The notes under the pieces: generated by a model
Seen by the model: only the letters and a program-made list of their open reading frames with translations
Database searches by the model: none
What the model was told of the DNA's origin: nothing
Translations under genes and position numbers: made by a program
In this document: positions 9,901 to 18,397 of the stretch, piece by piece
How the letters are laid out: every line of letters starts with the position of its first letter
Numbering within the stretch: the first letter of the stretch is position 1
NCBI RefSeq assembly: GCF_023221595.1
Contig: NZ_CP096563.1
Span: forward strand, 3,801,501 to 3,865,500
Length of the DNA stretch: 64,000 nucleotides
DNA from: Rhodococcus qingshengii JCM 15477
GTDB lineage: Bacteria > Actinomycetota > Actinomycetes > Mycobacteriales > Mycobacteriaceae
Reading direction: 5' to 3'

Positions 9901-10065
9901 TCAGTGATCACCTCGGAGGTCGTCGAGGATGGAATCAGACGTCATGCCGTGCGGAAGTTCGAGCGCAGGAATCGGCGGATCGAGCGCGCCATTCGGATCG
10001 ACCAGCTGGACCTCACCGCGCTCCACCATCGCTTCCCACTTGGACTGCGTCGGATCTGCGTTCAT
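9901..10065 (-). CDS. Small antitoxin-like protein (54 aa)
   Basis: An ATG at 10065 opens a 54-codon frame. The N-terminal half is polar and helical (QSKWEAMVERGEVQLV), the middle is proline-rich, and the end reads LPHGMTSDSILDDLRGDH, which resembles the C-terminal tails of Phd/YefM-type antitoxins. No matching toxin gene follows; instead the same frame stays open for 43 codons beyond the stop. The ribosome site is weak. It is divergent from the gene at 10223. Antitoxin assignment is a guess from the tail. Confidence 0.4.
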   Translation of the reverse strand: MNADPTQSKWEAMVERGEVQLVDPNGALDPPIPALELPHGMTSDSILDDLRGDH

Positions 10066-10222
10066 TCGGTCAGCCTATTCCTCAACGCTCGACATTGACA
10101 GCGCGGATACCCAAATATGCTCTATACCCGTCTATTTGAGCTGTAGATGCGGCGACCAGCCTAGTAAAATAGCCATATAGAGATTTTTCGCCCGTCAAAT
10201 CCTTTCCGCCATCGGAGTTCCC

Positions 10223-10870
10223 ATGAGCCCAGATCATTCATCCATCTTCCGTCCGTTCGGCGGCAGCACTTCACAAGACGAGCCAGCACTGGAGGCACCC
10301 ACTCACCGGCGATGGGCCGCACTGCTGACCGACCTCGGATTACACTGGGCCTATCAGCAGTTCGCCGGTGTCACGTTCACCCTGTCGACCGGTTACAGCG
10401 ACAGATCGGCCCACCTGGTAGTCGAGGACCACGCGAGCGGACAGTTCGAACCGCCCCGCGTCATCGACCGACGGCCAGATGATATCTATGTGATGGTCAC
10501 AGATGCACCATTGCTGAATCGGAAGCCTGGCCGCATCGACGGGCTCACACATTCTCGGGAGTTCATCGCGGGCATCATCATCGAGGATCCGACAGATCGG
10601 GGTAACGACTTCGAACCGATCCACGATGCGCACGCCGCCGGGCTCGCCCGCTGCACGATCTGCGCTTCGGTCGGCTACTACGACCGCGGACATTGGCCCG
10701 AGAATCGGATGTTCTACCCCTGCGGCCATAAGACCTCCGATGCCGGCCATATAGCGCCGATCGAATGGCTATCATCGTCGTGGGCCCATGCGGTGCAAGA
10801 GGTTCCATTCGAAGAGGATCGATCTTCGCGGAAGATCCTCCGCGAGGTCTACGGATACCGGGAGCTCTGA
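10223..10870 (+). CDS. Hypothetical protein with C-terminal zinc-binding motif
   Basis: The 215-aa protein has an N-terminal part with a helix-turn (RRWAALLTDLGLHWAYQ) and beta strands, as in N-termini of some element-encoded PD-(D/E)XK-fold proteins, although no catalytic triad is visible. Near residues 143-146 there is CTIC and near 166-168 CGH, spaced like a treble-clef or rubredoxin-type zinc site. No membrane segment or signal peptide is present. An 8-bp perfect hairpin overlaps the stop codon and probably ends transcription. Function unknown. Confidence 0.55.
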   Translation: MSPDHSSIFRPFGGSTSQDEPALEAPTHRRWAALLTDLGLHWAYQQFAGVTFTLSTGYSDRSAHLVVEDHASGQFEPPRVIDRRPDDIYVMVTDAPLLNRKPGRIDGLTHSREFIAGIIIEDPTDRGNDFEPIHDAHAAGLARCTICASVGYYDRGHWPENRMFYPCGHKTSDAGHIAPIEWLSSSWAHAVQEVPFEEDRSSRKILREVYGYREL

Positions 10871-10895
10871 TTCGCTCTCAGTTCGATTCAGAGCT
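10863..10895 (+). terminator. Hairpin overlapping the stop codon of the preceding gene
   Basis: AGCTCTGA at 10863-10870 pairs exactly with TCAGAGCT at 10888-10895, and the left arm contains the TGA stop of the gene ending at 10870. Additional partial pairing extends the stem inward. A T/C-rich stretch follows. Confidence 0.5.
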
Positions 10896-11657
10896 TCGTC
10901 TCGATAGATCGTTCGTAAGAAGTATCGAAAGTTCGTCAGCGTCGCACTCAGCTTCAGCAATAGCCCCATGAAGCTTCAGGTACGTCGAGGCTTCGCCCCG
11001 GAAGTTGGTCGGAACTCCGTGCAGCACATCACTTTCCCGTCGATCGCAGACTGATATGGCCCCACGGGGAGACTGACTTCCATACCGAGACCTCTCCTAG
11101 GGGACAGCCTGTGATGAATCGCCCTTATCTGCGGGACCCCTGAGGTCGGTGGTGCTCTCAAAGCGGAGGACGTGGACGTATTGAACATTGACCCATACGA
11201 CGAGCTCAGAGCTCACGATGGATAGCTCACGATTCGACGCGAATCCCTTGAGTAGGAACAGCTTCGAGGTTCATCTCTTTGCGTGGATTCCCTATACGTT
11301 GCGGAGCCTCTTTTCGGAGCACCCCTTCTGTACGGACCCCGGGGATCAGTGGTGCCCCTAAAGCGGAGGACGTGGACGTATTGAACATTGCCCCATTCGT
11401 AGAGCTCAGAGCCCCTATCAAATTCACCCGGATCGCCTTCAATGCGACCATCCGACAGACAGTTTACGATGACAGAAATCGTAATTGAATTCGAAGCGCA
11501 ACCCGAAGCTCTCACCGACCACACTGCGACCCCAATGGCCCCGCATTGCGATTGTGACGCGCCGAAAGTTCGAGGGGGTACGACGTACTCGAATCGAGAG
11601 TTCATTGCGTCACAATCGATTTGACCGCGCAAACCTCCTTCTGTGAGCGATACAGAC
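10896..11657. other. Non-coding region with duplicated block beside rep
   Basis: About 760 nt downstream of the replication-initiator gene with no credible gene. Frames on the minus strand look like read-through of a duplicated block rather than coding sequence. The duplicated block (listed separately) lies here at 11131-11215 and 11331-11415. Confidence 0.45.
11131..11415. repeat. Pair of direct repeats offset by exactly 200 bp
   Basis: Two copies of a roughly 80-bp block lie at 11131-11215 and 11331-11415. The core of 31 nt is identical (11160-11190 and 11360-11390); the flanks match imperfectly (GGACCCC before, GAGCTCAGAGC after). Candidate roles are binding sites for the neighbouring Rep or partition protein, an incompatibility locus, or relics of a duplication. 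Confidence 0.75.
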
Positions 11658-13832
11658 CTAGAGGTGCCGGATTGCGCGGATAACATTGCGTTCCGCTGCT
11701 CTCCGGAGACTGTCATACCGTTTGCCCAGCCGCTCTTCAGCCTCGAACAGGAGTTTCCACGTCTCGCCTTCGACTGCACGTATCGCCGCCTCAGCCTCGG
11801 GCGAATTCCTCATAGTCAGGGCTTTGCGACGGATCTCGTCCCACCCGATGGCGATGTTTGTTACCACCTGGATCACATCGACGTCGTCCCATGAACGGAT
11901 CAGACAAGCGCTGTCGATGCACTCGAGCACCTGCATGTCCATCGGCAAGCCTTCGTCGTCAAGCTCCAACTTGACGCCATCGAATATCCGCTCGTACCGT
12001 GACCGCTGCCGAGCCAATGTTGCAGCTTTGACCGGCACCTTCTCGACCAACTTCTCCAAGGGCTTCGCCGGCGCCTTCGTGTTTGGCGCCTTTCGCACAT
12101 CGGGGCACCTGTTGCTTCCGCTCTCAGGCGAGCCAAAGTTCGGGCAGTTCGCTTGGGCACGCCGAACCAGCGGACTGAAAGCCTCTTGGTTCGGTGCGAT
12201 CTCGAACTGCACGACGGGGGCCGATGTCTGAAGGCGCTCGTCGAGGATTCGGACATCGATCGTGCCTCCGACCAAGTCGACCTCGTAATCCATCTGCACC
12301 AATGACCAACACTGTCCGATCGCGTCGTTCACCTGTGTGAGTAATGCTTCCTCCGCCTGTAGAACGGCTGCCTTTTCCAGATCGGGGCACTCCTTGCCGT
12401 CCGCACCGACCGCCACCATGCCACCGACTGCGTACGACGTCGTCCTGCAGTGTTTCCAGCGCTTTGCGTCATACCAGTGCCGCCGAACGACTCTGAGAAC
12501 CGGGACGGGTTGCCCGTCTTCGCCGGCCAAGCCTTCCACCATCGTTTGGCGGAGGAAACGGAGGTCGCGACCTATCGTCACATGCGTGACGTCGAAAAGT
12601 TCGGCGGTAGCCTCTTGCCCGACATTGAGTACGTCCTTCTGTGTGGTCGTACACATACGGACTATCCAATCGAGCAGCAGATACTGCCGAGATTCTTTAC
12701 CGCACAGTCGCTCAATCGTCTGCAATGCCTGCTCGGCCTGATACCTGACGAGGGGATTGCCGGTCCATCCCGCGGCAGATGTGTATACCCGTGCCACGTC
12801 TTCGACCAGCCAAACTTCGTCACGGGTTTCGAGGCGCTTCTGCGCCAGCTTTGGCTGAAACTTCTTCACCAAGCCGAGGGCTTGCTCTTGGGTGAAGCCC
12901 AAGTGGTAGGCCACATTCCATACAGAGCAGAGGTCGTACGCGTCTTGGTCATCGGTACGGGACGAGGGCTTGGTCCGGCGGGATCGGTATTCGCGGCCTG
13001 CTGGGGTGTCCTTCAGCTGCCCGTACATGAGATCGAAATTGTTCTGCCACTTCTCCAGCAAGATCTTCTCAGCCCCACAGGCCTTCACATGTTGCTTCCG
13101 TTGGACACCAGAGGTTTTCGGCCGACGCGCCACCGTCTTCAGAATGTACCGAACGACTGCCTCGTTCTCGACCACATGCCCCCAGATACCACGCGTATGG
13201 GTATACAACGCCCGCTCTGACCGTTCACACCCCGGCGCGATCACGAAGCCGACTCCACCCTTGCGGATGTCAACATTGGGTAGCTGCTTGGTCTTGAATG
13301 ACTTTGCGCCAGGCCACTTAACGTGCAGGTGTGCGCCGCGTTCGGTCGACACCCAAGGATTCTCCTCCACGTCGGCACCTGTTGCAGCCAAAAAGCTCGC
13401 AATCGCGTCGTCCGAATCCATGTCGAGGATCAGCCTGTCCTGGCCGGGCACCACACCGAGCACCATTTCGGGATGCAGATCGAGAACGTCAAGCAGCAGC
13501 TCCCGATCCCGCGTCGCAGTCTTGAATCCGTGCCCAAACTTCTCACACGAGGGATGTTTCTTACCTTGATAATTGGCCGGATCCAGCTTCTTTTGCAGAC
13601 ACGGCATCTTTGGAGTCTTGTCAATCGTGCAGGGAATCAAACTGATTCCGTTATCGAGGAGTAGCCAATCGATCAGTAGACCTCGCTCATCCCGAGTTGA
13701 TTCCGGCGTGATTCGAGGGCATTCCTGTGTGCGCAGCTCATTAAGATAGTCAGTCGAAGATCGAGTTTCTTCATCGATTTCGGGCGCGCAGAGGATCATA
13801 CGGAATGTCCTAAAAGTGAGGTGTTTGTTCAT
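11658..13832 (-). CDS. Plasmid/ICE replication initiator with primase-polymerase domain
   Basis: The protein is about 724 aa. Its N-terminal third looks like the bifunctional DNA primase/polymerase (AEP, Prim-Pol) domain: GVVPG...LILDMDSDD with paired acidic residues at about 136-142, then HLHVKWPG and a strand VDIRKGGVGFVIAPG, the usual order in these proteins. The middle is helical and carries a likely winged-helix or HTH segment (TAELFDVTHVTIGRDLRFLR, about 400). The C-terminal third is less conserved. Such proteins start replication of actinobacterial plasmids and of replicating ICEs. The ATG at 13832 is a compromise: a TTG lies 4 codons upstream, and an ATG at 13799 has a better AGGA site. 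The upstream DNA is repeat-rich, as expected of an origin. Confidence 0.7.
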   Translation of the reverse strand: MNKHLTFRTFRMILCAPEIDEETRSSTDYLNELRTQECPRITPESTRDERGLLIDWLLLDNGISLIPCTIDKTPKMPCLQKKLDPANYQGKKHPSCEKFGHGFKTATRDRELLLDVLDLHPEMVLGVVPGQDRLILDMDSDDAIASFLAATGADVEENPWVSTERGAHLHVKWPGAKSFKTKQLPNVDIRKGGVGFVIAPGCERSERALYTHTRGIWGHVVENEAVVRYILKTVARRPKTSGVQRKQHVKACGAEKILLEKWQNNFDLMYGQLKDTPAGREYRSRRTKPSSRTDDQDAYDLCSVWNVAYHLGFTQEQALGLVKKFQPKLAQKRLETRDEVWLVEDVARVYTSAAGWTGNPLVRYQAEQALQTIERLCGKESRQYLLLDWIVRMCTTTQKDVLNVGQEATAELFDVTHVTIGRDLRFLRQTMVEGLAGEDGQPVPVLRVVRRHWYDAKRWKHCRTTSYAVGGMVAVGADGKECPDLEKAAVLQAEEALLTQVNDAIGQCWSLVQMDYEVDLVGGTIDVRILDERLQTSAPVVQFEIAPNQEAFSPLVRRAQANCPNFGSPESGSNRCPDVRKAPNTKAPAKPLEKLVEKVPVKAATLARQRSRYERIFDGVKLELDDEGLPMDMQVLECIDSACLIRSWDDVDVIQVVTNIAIGWDEIRRKALTMRNSPEAEAAIRAVEGETWKLLFEAEERLGKRYDSLRRAAERNVIRAIRHL

Positions 13833-13842
13833 TTCTGAAATC

Positions 13843-13888
13843 AAGCAGGGTGACGAACATGGTCACCTCTAACCGAGCCACCCTGCTT
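13843..13888. promoter_or_regulatory. Inverted repeat upstream of rep (operator/origin candidate)
   Basis: AAGCAGGGTG (13843-13852) is matched by CACCCTGCTT (13879-13888), a perfect 10-bp inverted repeat with a nested GGTGAC/GTCACC pair inside. It sits just upstream of the rep start codon, as expected for an autoregulatory site or origin element. Confidence 0.5.
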
Positions 13889-14256
13889 GCTTCAGTTCTT
13901 CAGAACGAGTAGCTAACTCGTCTACGACGAAATTTATTCGGCTTATAGCCGAAATGTCCAGCGATAATCACTAATGCAGATTCGATAGCGCTATTGACGA
14001 ACAGTTTTCAATATCGCCAATAGCAAAAAGGCATAGAGATGCCACGGACCGTTAGTGCCGAATTTGCGCTCCGTATTGATCTGAAAATAGGCGATCCGCG
14101 ACGCCCCTGCTACTACCAGGCAGTCTGACCTGCTTTGAGATCAGATGCCTGGTAGTAGCCCCCAACCCCTCGATCAGCCCTATTGATCGAACCGTTTTCC
14201 GCTGTGGTGATCAATCAGGCCAGCTGAACATCCGAGGGGTCACGCCGCTCGTTCAT
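13889..14256. other. AT-richer candidate replication origin
   Basis: A non-coding stretch upstream of rep, richer in A+T than its surroundings. It holds several short dyads: TTCGGCT/AGCCGAA at 13937-13953, the 10-bp palindrome ATAGCGCTAT at 13985-13994, and the long hairpin at 14109-14159. Position and structure suggest an origin of replication (or transfer) used by the adjacent Rep; no iteron array is obvious. Confidence 0.4.
14109..14159. repeat. 14-bp perfect inverted repeat in the rep upstream region
   Basis: GCTACTACCAGGCA (14109-14122) and TGCCTGGTAGTAGC (14146-14159) are exact reverse complements. A further 5 bp (TCTGA/TCAGA) pair inside after a one-base bulge, giving a 51-nt hairpin. 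It could terminate the operon reading leftwards from 15011, be a single-strand origin, or be a Rep/relaxase recognition site. Confidence 0.65.
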
Positions 14257-14388
14257 CTAGAGCGTCACGATCCACTTGGACCCGCAGGTGAGGCACGTCG
14301 CGCTGCAACCAATTTCGACGACACAACTGGAGTCAGCGCAGTCTGGATGCGGACAAAATGAGCCAACCTCGGAGGCCCGCTTCGTCAT
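14257..14388 (-). CDS. Zinc-ribbon microprotein (43 aa), translationally coupled
   Basis: ATG at 14388 overlaps the TGA of the upstream gene (ATGA), the usual sign of coupled translation. The 43-residue product is Cys-rich: CPHPDC at residues 12-17, C at 22, C at 28 and TCLTC at about 31-35, then GSKW. This pattern fits a small zinc ribbon. No other domain is present. Similar tiny zinc ribbons in mobile elements often bind nucleic acid or partner proteins. Function unknown. Confidence 0.6.
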   Translation of the reverse strand: MTKRASEVGSFCPHPDCADSSCVVEIGCSATCLTCGSKWIVTL

Positions 14389-15011
14389 TCGGCACTCTGA
14401 TGGTGCAGGAAGTAATCGGCGGGCATAAGCAGCCCGCGCACTACCTCTACGTATGAAATCAACCGATCAACCACTTCGGCCCTTCCGTCATCGCCATCGA
14501 GGTTCGTCCTGAAGTCCCACAGCGCTGCTATCAGGGAAGATTCCGGTTGATCTTCCAGCAAGCATGAGGCCAATGCCCTTCGGTCTGCCATACAATCGTC
14601 ACCGATGTCTGCACAGCGTTGACTCATATCCACGAGTCCAGACAGTCGGCTTGCGATCTCGGCAATGAATCGAGATTCGACGCGATACATCTTTTCGAAA
14701 TACGCTTCGGCCAATATCAACGCCCGAGCTAGATTTGCCCGATCGCGAGCATCGTAGATGGTGTCGTCGTCACGCGGTTCGACGAGAGCGTCACGCTGGA
14801 GATTCAACTCCGCCGCGACTTCCTGCCCGATCTTTGCGCGGGCAACCGCCTCTCGGAGCAGTGCAGCCGGACGAGTCAATCCGGCCGCATGTCCGACCAA
14901 ACCATCGTCGCAGAGCAGAAGGAGCCTGCAGTATGCATCCTCGTACTGGGACGCTAACCAGTGAAGCTTCGCGGCTTCGCACTCATGCTTTTCAAGCGCT
15001 TTCTCTGCCAT
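14385..15011 (-). CDS. Helical hypothetical protein, first gene of a two-gene operon
   Basis: A 208-aa, almost entirely helical cytosolic protein starting at an ATG with a strong GAGAGGG site. It is rich in Ala, Leu and Arg with several scattered Cys; no known motif was recognised. It ends in overlap with the zinc-ribbon microgene. Position next to the candidate origin and the ribbon-helix-helix gene suggests an element maintenance role, but that is context only. Confidence 0.6.
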   Translation of the reverse strand: MAEKALEKHECEAAKLHWLASQYEDAYCRLLLLCDDGLVGHAAGLTRPAALLREAVARAKIGQEVAAELNLQRDALVEPRDDDTIYDARDRANLARALILAEAYFEKMYRVESRFIAEIASRLSGLVDMSQRCADIGDDCMADRRALASCLLEDQPESSLIAALWDFRTNLDGDDGRAEVVDRLISYVEVVRGLLMPADYFLHHQSAE

Positions 15012-15174
15012 TCCGACCCTCTCCGCACCGCGATTTGCGGTGCGCTGGATTAATAGAACGCAGCAGAGGAGTGCGATGTAATAATATTTTGCCAGCGAAA
15101 GACCTATTTCCGCTGGTCAGAAGCAATGTTTCGTTTACTTTTCAGCCGAAAAATCAACCAATATATGATGTAGA

Positions 15175-15717
15175 TCACTTTTTCCGGGGATTTTCGCGGA
15201 GCCAATCTCGGAGCGCCGACTGCACGACCAGCGCTGGATGTGCCAACGTACCCGGTGCGAGGTGCATGGACTTCCGATACGCAGCCACTGCACGCGCCGT
15301 CGCGAGAACGTCAGATTTCACACTCGCGCTTATCGACAAACTCTTCGGCGCAAACCGCTCTCTCGCTGGTACATAAGGGGTCTGCACGGAAGCATCCGCG
15401 ACTCGTCGCCCCGAACTGAGGCGGACCTTCGCTTTCGCTGCTACGAAATCGTCGTTATCGTCGGACGCGTCGATTGGGCGATTCCTGCCTCGCACCGGCA
15501 CTCTAGGCGATTTAGTGTCTTCGAGCTCCTCAGCCGTAATCAATTCAGTGATAGGGGCGCACTCGGAAACCCACCTGCGCAACGCAACTTCGATGATCGA
15601 ACTCATAGTCACTCTCGGCTGACGGTTCTCCTGTGAATTTAGCCGACCTTTTACGTCATCCCACAAGACCGGATCGACTCGAACAGACCATCTCGTGACC
15701 ATGATTCCCCGATTCAT
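15175..15717 (-). CDS. Ribbon-helix-helix DNA-binding protein
   Basis: The N-terminus (VTRWSVRVDPVLWDDVKGRL, then VTMSSIIEVALRRWV) has the strand-helix-helix pattern of ribbon-helix-helix proteins. After an acidic linker the C-terminal 60 residues repeat a similar pattern (KSLSISASVKSDVL, then HPALVVQSALRDWL), so two RHH units in one chain are likely. Such proteins act as plasmid copy, partition or relaxosome regulators. Start codon choice is uncertain (TTG 15735, ATG 15717, ATG 15702 with a GGGGA site). It is divergent from the gene at 15799, so both promoters, and possibly its operator, lie between. Confidence 0.6.
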   Translation of the reverse strand: MNRGIMVTRWSVRVDPVLWDDVKGRLNSQENRQPRVTMSSIIEVALRRWVSECAPITELITAEELEDTKSPRVPVRGRNRPIDASDDNDDFVAAKAKVRLSSGRRVADASVQTPYVPARERFAPKSLSISASVKSDVLATARAVAAYRKSMHLAPGTLAHPALVVQSALRDWLRENPRKK

Positions 15718-15798
15718 CCCATAATGCCTGGACAAACACGGTACCTAACTAGCTACGATCGACGGGCAATGCCACACCAGAAGGCAAGTTGAGGGCAC

Positions 15799-16227
15799 AT
15801 GATGGCTGAACCGACTCACCCGGATGAGGATGACCCAAGGATGCCGACGCTTACAGAATCGCTACGCCGGCGGCTCTCGTGCATCCGCTCCGCAGAAGCC
15901 GCAAACCTGCTGTACCGCAATCACTCTGATGCAGAACTCAGACTGGAGGCACTCAGAGGAGCATTCTCCCTAATCCGACTTCCGCATGGACCGAACTGGG
16001 AGTATCCGACATTCCAATTCGACATTGCAGCACGGGCGGTCATTCCAATCGTCACCCACGCAAACGCGGATCTCAAAGCGGAAATTGATCCGTGGGGAGC
16101 CCTCGCTTGGTGGGAGACCCCAATTCGCATCGCGGGCACCCAGACTCCGCTTGAGCTTCTGGCTCGTGGGCAACTGACCACCAAGTTGGTCGACAACCTG
16201 ACCGCGATCCGGCGACAGGCAATGTAG
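15799..16227 (+). CDS. Hypothetical protein
   Basis: A 142-aa soluble protein with acidic N-terminus and a mixed alpha/beta body. Two adjacent ATG codons follow a GAGGG site, so the start is secure to within one codon. I recognise no family. It is divergent from the ribbon-helix-helix gene and may be regulated by it. Confidence 0.55.
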   Translation: MMAEPTHPDEDDPRMPTLTESLRRRLSCIRSAEAANLLYRNHSDAELRLEALRGAFSLIRLPHGPNWEYPTFQFDIAARAVIPIVTHANADLKAEIDPWGALAWWETPIRIAGTQTPLELLARGQLTTKLVDNLTAIRRQAM

Positions 16228-16404
16228 CCCCCGGCCATGGCCAGTTCAGTAACCGCTGTCCAATCACATACGAGAGCTTCATCGTTCGATTGCGACGAAA
16301 TCTGCCCTAACGGCACTCCATGCATGGGACTTCAAATCTGAAATAACTGTCGAACGGTCTCTCTAATATCAGAGTAAGATACCTGAGAGACAAGGGGTTT
16401 CATA

Positions 16405-17166
16405 ATGTCGATTGAACCGATACCGGAATTCGATGCAGACTTTCGGATGGTCTTCGTCAGCGGCTTCTACACGGTCTATGTTCCTGGGCTTGGGATTTCG
16501 GCCACTGACTCCGACTCTGACAAAGCGACCGACAAGTTAGTCCGACAGCTGCGGCAGTATGCATACTGGTGGAATCACTCCGACCACCCAACCTCGGAGC
16601 ATCCGGAGCGGAGCGCAGCACTTGCGGCCCAGGTAGACGGACTGACCGACGAGGAGATCGTCGAGTGGATCAACCGCGAACCGGACCCGTCCAGAACATT
16701 TCTCCCGGCACCTGCAGCCTCCACCTATCAGTTCGCCGGCTTTGAGGCCCTCCTCGACGACAACGGCGCGTTTGTGATCGTCGCACCAGATCTCGGCCTC
16801 TTGTCGGGTGAACAGACTCTCGCGGAATCCGTCGCAGACCTGACGCACGCCGTGATCGACTACGCGGATGAATGGTTGACCCGACCAGAACTCCGCTCCG
16901 CGAGAGGTCACATTTCGAACGAAGACGTTGTCGCAATGATCCGATCGATGAGCTGGCCAGAGGTATATGAGTGGGTGATCGGCGAAATCAGACAGGATGA
17001 TGCCGTCCAGGGCCTGGCAACTCCCTCGGGATCCGAAGCTGCGCAACAATATCTGCAAAATCCTACATCCGCTCCTGCGGTTCGATCTCCCGGGAATGAA
17101 TCCCTGAACCCGACCGAGACACCTGATCCCGATAGTCCACCAGACCACCTCCCTCACTTTCGATGA
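16405..17166 (+). CDS. HicB-like two-repeat protein
   Basis: The 253-aa product has two related units. One is at about residues 10-60 (MVFVSGFYTVYVPGLGISATDSD...A...L), the other at about 112-160 (ALLDDNGAFVIVAPDLGLLSG...ES...L..A). Each has the beta-beta-Pro-aliphatic-Gly-helix outline of the HicB/UPF0150 antitoxin fold (GxYVVxVPDLPG). The C-terminal 45 residues are Pro/Ser-rich and probably disordered. No HicA-type toxin is adjacent, so an antitoxin role is unproven. RBS is AAGGGG. Confidence 0.5.
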   Translation: MSIEPIPEFDADFRMVFVSGFYTVYVPGLGISATDSDSDKATDKLVRQLRQYAYWWNHSDHPTSEHPERSAALAAQVDGLTDEEIVEWINREPDPSRTFLPAPAASTYQFAGFEALLDDNGAFVIVAPDLGLLSGEQTLAESVADLTHAVIDYADEWLTRPELRSARGHISNEDVVAMIRSMSWPEVYEWVIGEIRQDDAVQGLATPSGSEAAQQYLQNPTSAPAVRSPGNESLNPTETPDPDSPPDHLPHFR

Positions 17167-17221
17167 TCGCAGCGAGGTACGCACGTTCTTCCTCTGACCA
17201 GCCCTTACGCGATGTTGTCAT
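17063..17221 (-). CDS. Possible small protein downstream of the HTH gene
   Basis: ATG at 17221 preceded by AAGG opens 52 codons. The beginning (RKGWSEEERAYLAAIIESE) has a strong amphipathic helix and natural composition. The last 100 nt overlap the opposite-strand gene ending at 17166, so one of the two ends may be wrong. It lies 47 nt after the HTH gene on the same strand and could form its operon. Confidence 0.35.
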   Translation of the reverse strand: MTTSRKGWSEEERAYLAAIIESEGGGLVDYRDQVSRSGSGIHSREIEPQERM

Positions 17222-17267
17222 CGGCCTTATCCGGGCCGGCGATCGCTGCATGACGCTTGACTGCGAC

Positions 17268-18086
17268 TCACGCTTGCTCCCCTGTCTCGTGGGCACGACG
17301 AACCAGTCCTGACCCGAGCCCTTCCCAGTCGGCGAACGATCTCGCATGGATGCTGTTCGCACGCCTATCTGCTGCGTCTATCTGACCGGCCGAATACATG
17401 TCGATCACCGTCTGTATCTCGCCCATCGAACGCACCTTGTCTCCCCCAGCTAAAACACGTCCACGCACACGCGCATTCACCACCGGAGACATATCCAGTA
17501 ACGTCACTCCCTCCCAGAAGCGTGATCGTCGATTACTACCGCCCCCACTGTCATTGAGTCGTTCTAACGCCAGCCGGGGATCCGATACGTAGATCATCGG
17601 CAAGCCGTCCGCACCGGTGACCGCCCAATCGAGGTTGTCAGACTGTTGCAACTCGCGGAGTCTGGAAAAGATCTGGGTCGGAAGCAAAGGACCGCGATAC
17701 GTCTCTTTGTGCGGTCGATCCAAAATCCTTGCCGCATATCCGGCAGTTCGAAGGATTGTCCTGAACCCTGAGGCATCGTCTGCTGCGGATCCCATCTTCC
17801 GCCAGCGGGTAATCCATTCGCGGGCGGCATCACTGAGCTGCACTGTTGCATCCCCCAAGACAAATCGTGCCGCCACCATCGCGGAGTAGTCGCAAATTGG
17901 CTGAAAGCCAGCCCGTTCGGCACCGACCGCATACATCAACTGATTGAACACAACGATCGAGACATTCGATTCGCCCAGCTCGGCGCGGCGGATGGTTGAT
18001 TCGGAGACGCCCGATATCGCTGAAACCTCTCGCTGACTGAAGCCGATATGCGTGCGAGCATCGATGAAGTCTCGTATAGAAGTCAC
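17268..18086 (-). CDS. XRE-family HTH protein with unknown C-terminal domain
   Basis: Residues 1-65 form a Cro/C1-type helix-turn-helix (SQREVSAISGVSESTIRRAE). The remaining 200 residues are an uncharacterised alpha/beta domain; a short part (DWAVTGADGL) recalls the DNA-binding antitoxin AbiEi, but I would not assign it. A lone HTH-plus-effector-domain protein in an element usually controls transfer, immunity or a toxin. It is convergent with the HicB-like gene. Confidence 0.6.
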   Translation of the reverse strand: MTSIRDFIDARTHIGFSQREVSAISGVSESTIRRAELGESNVSIVVFNQLMYAVGAERAGFQPICDYSAMVAARFVLGDATVQLSDAAREWITRWRKMGSAADDASGFRTILRTAGYAARILDRPHKETYRGPLLPTQIFSRLRELQQSDNLDWAVTGADGLPMIYVSDPRLALERLNDSGGGSNRRSRFWEGVTLLDMSPVVNARVRGRVLAGGDKVRSMGEIQTVIDMYSAGQIDAADRRANSIHARSFADWEGLGSGLVRRAHETGEQA

Positions 18087-18397
18087 CGTTCGAGCGTATC
18101 CGGGAGAAAACTATCCTGACCAGCAATGCCATCGATTGGGCTGTGCCCTAAGCCTGAAGAAATCTTCGTTCCCGGCGGAGTGGGCGACAAGTGTTTAGAG
18201 AATTCCGGGCACTTACGAACAGACCAATCGATAGGCAGAAAGGTGCCCTGGCTGAGTCGACCCGGCGAGCGGCTGTGTGGCATTCCCCGATTGAACGCCA
18301 CACGGCCGCGTCAGCATCCGGCTCATCGATTCACTGCCACGGTCAGAAACCCATCAGTCCATATGTTCCAACTGGGCCAAGCTCACCGTCAACAGAA
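18087..18397. other. Intergenic gap left of the aurachin region
   Basis: About 310 nt between the start of the HTH gene and the end of the TetR gene. It should hold the HTH promoter. No gene or strong hairpin is apparent. Confidence 0.35.

Noticed and set aside
11213..11779. 188-aa minus-strand frame overlapping the end of rep
   Set aside because: It reads through the duplicated block and the rep 3' end in another frame, with Arg/Ser-rich composition and no ribosome site.
17268..18086. AbiEi antitoxin assignment for the HTH protein
   Set aside because: Only a short segment resembles AbiEi and no AbiEii-type nucleotidyltransferase gene is adjacent.
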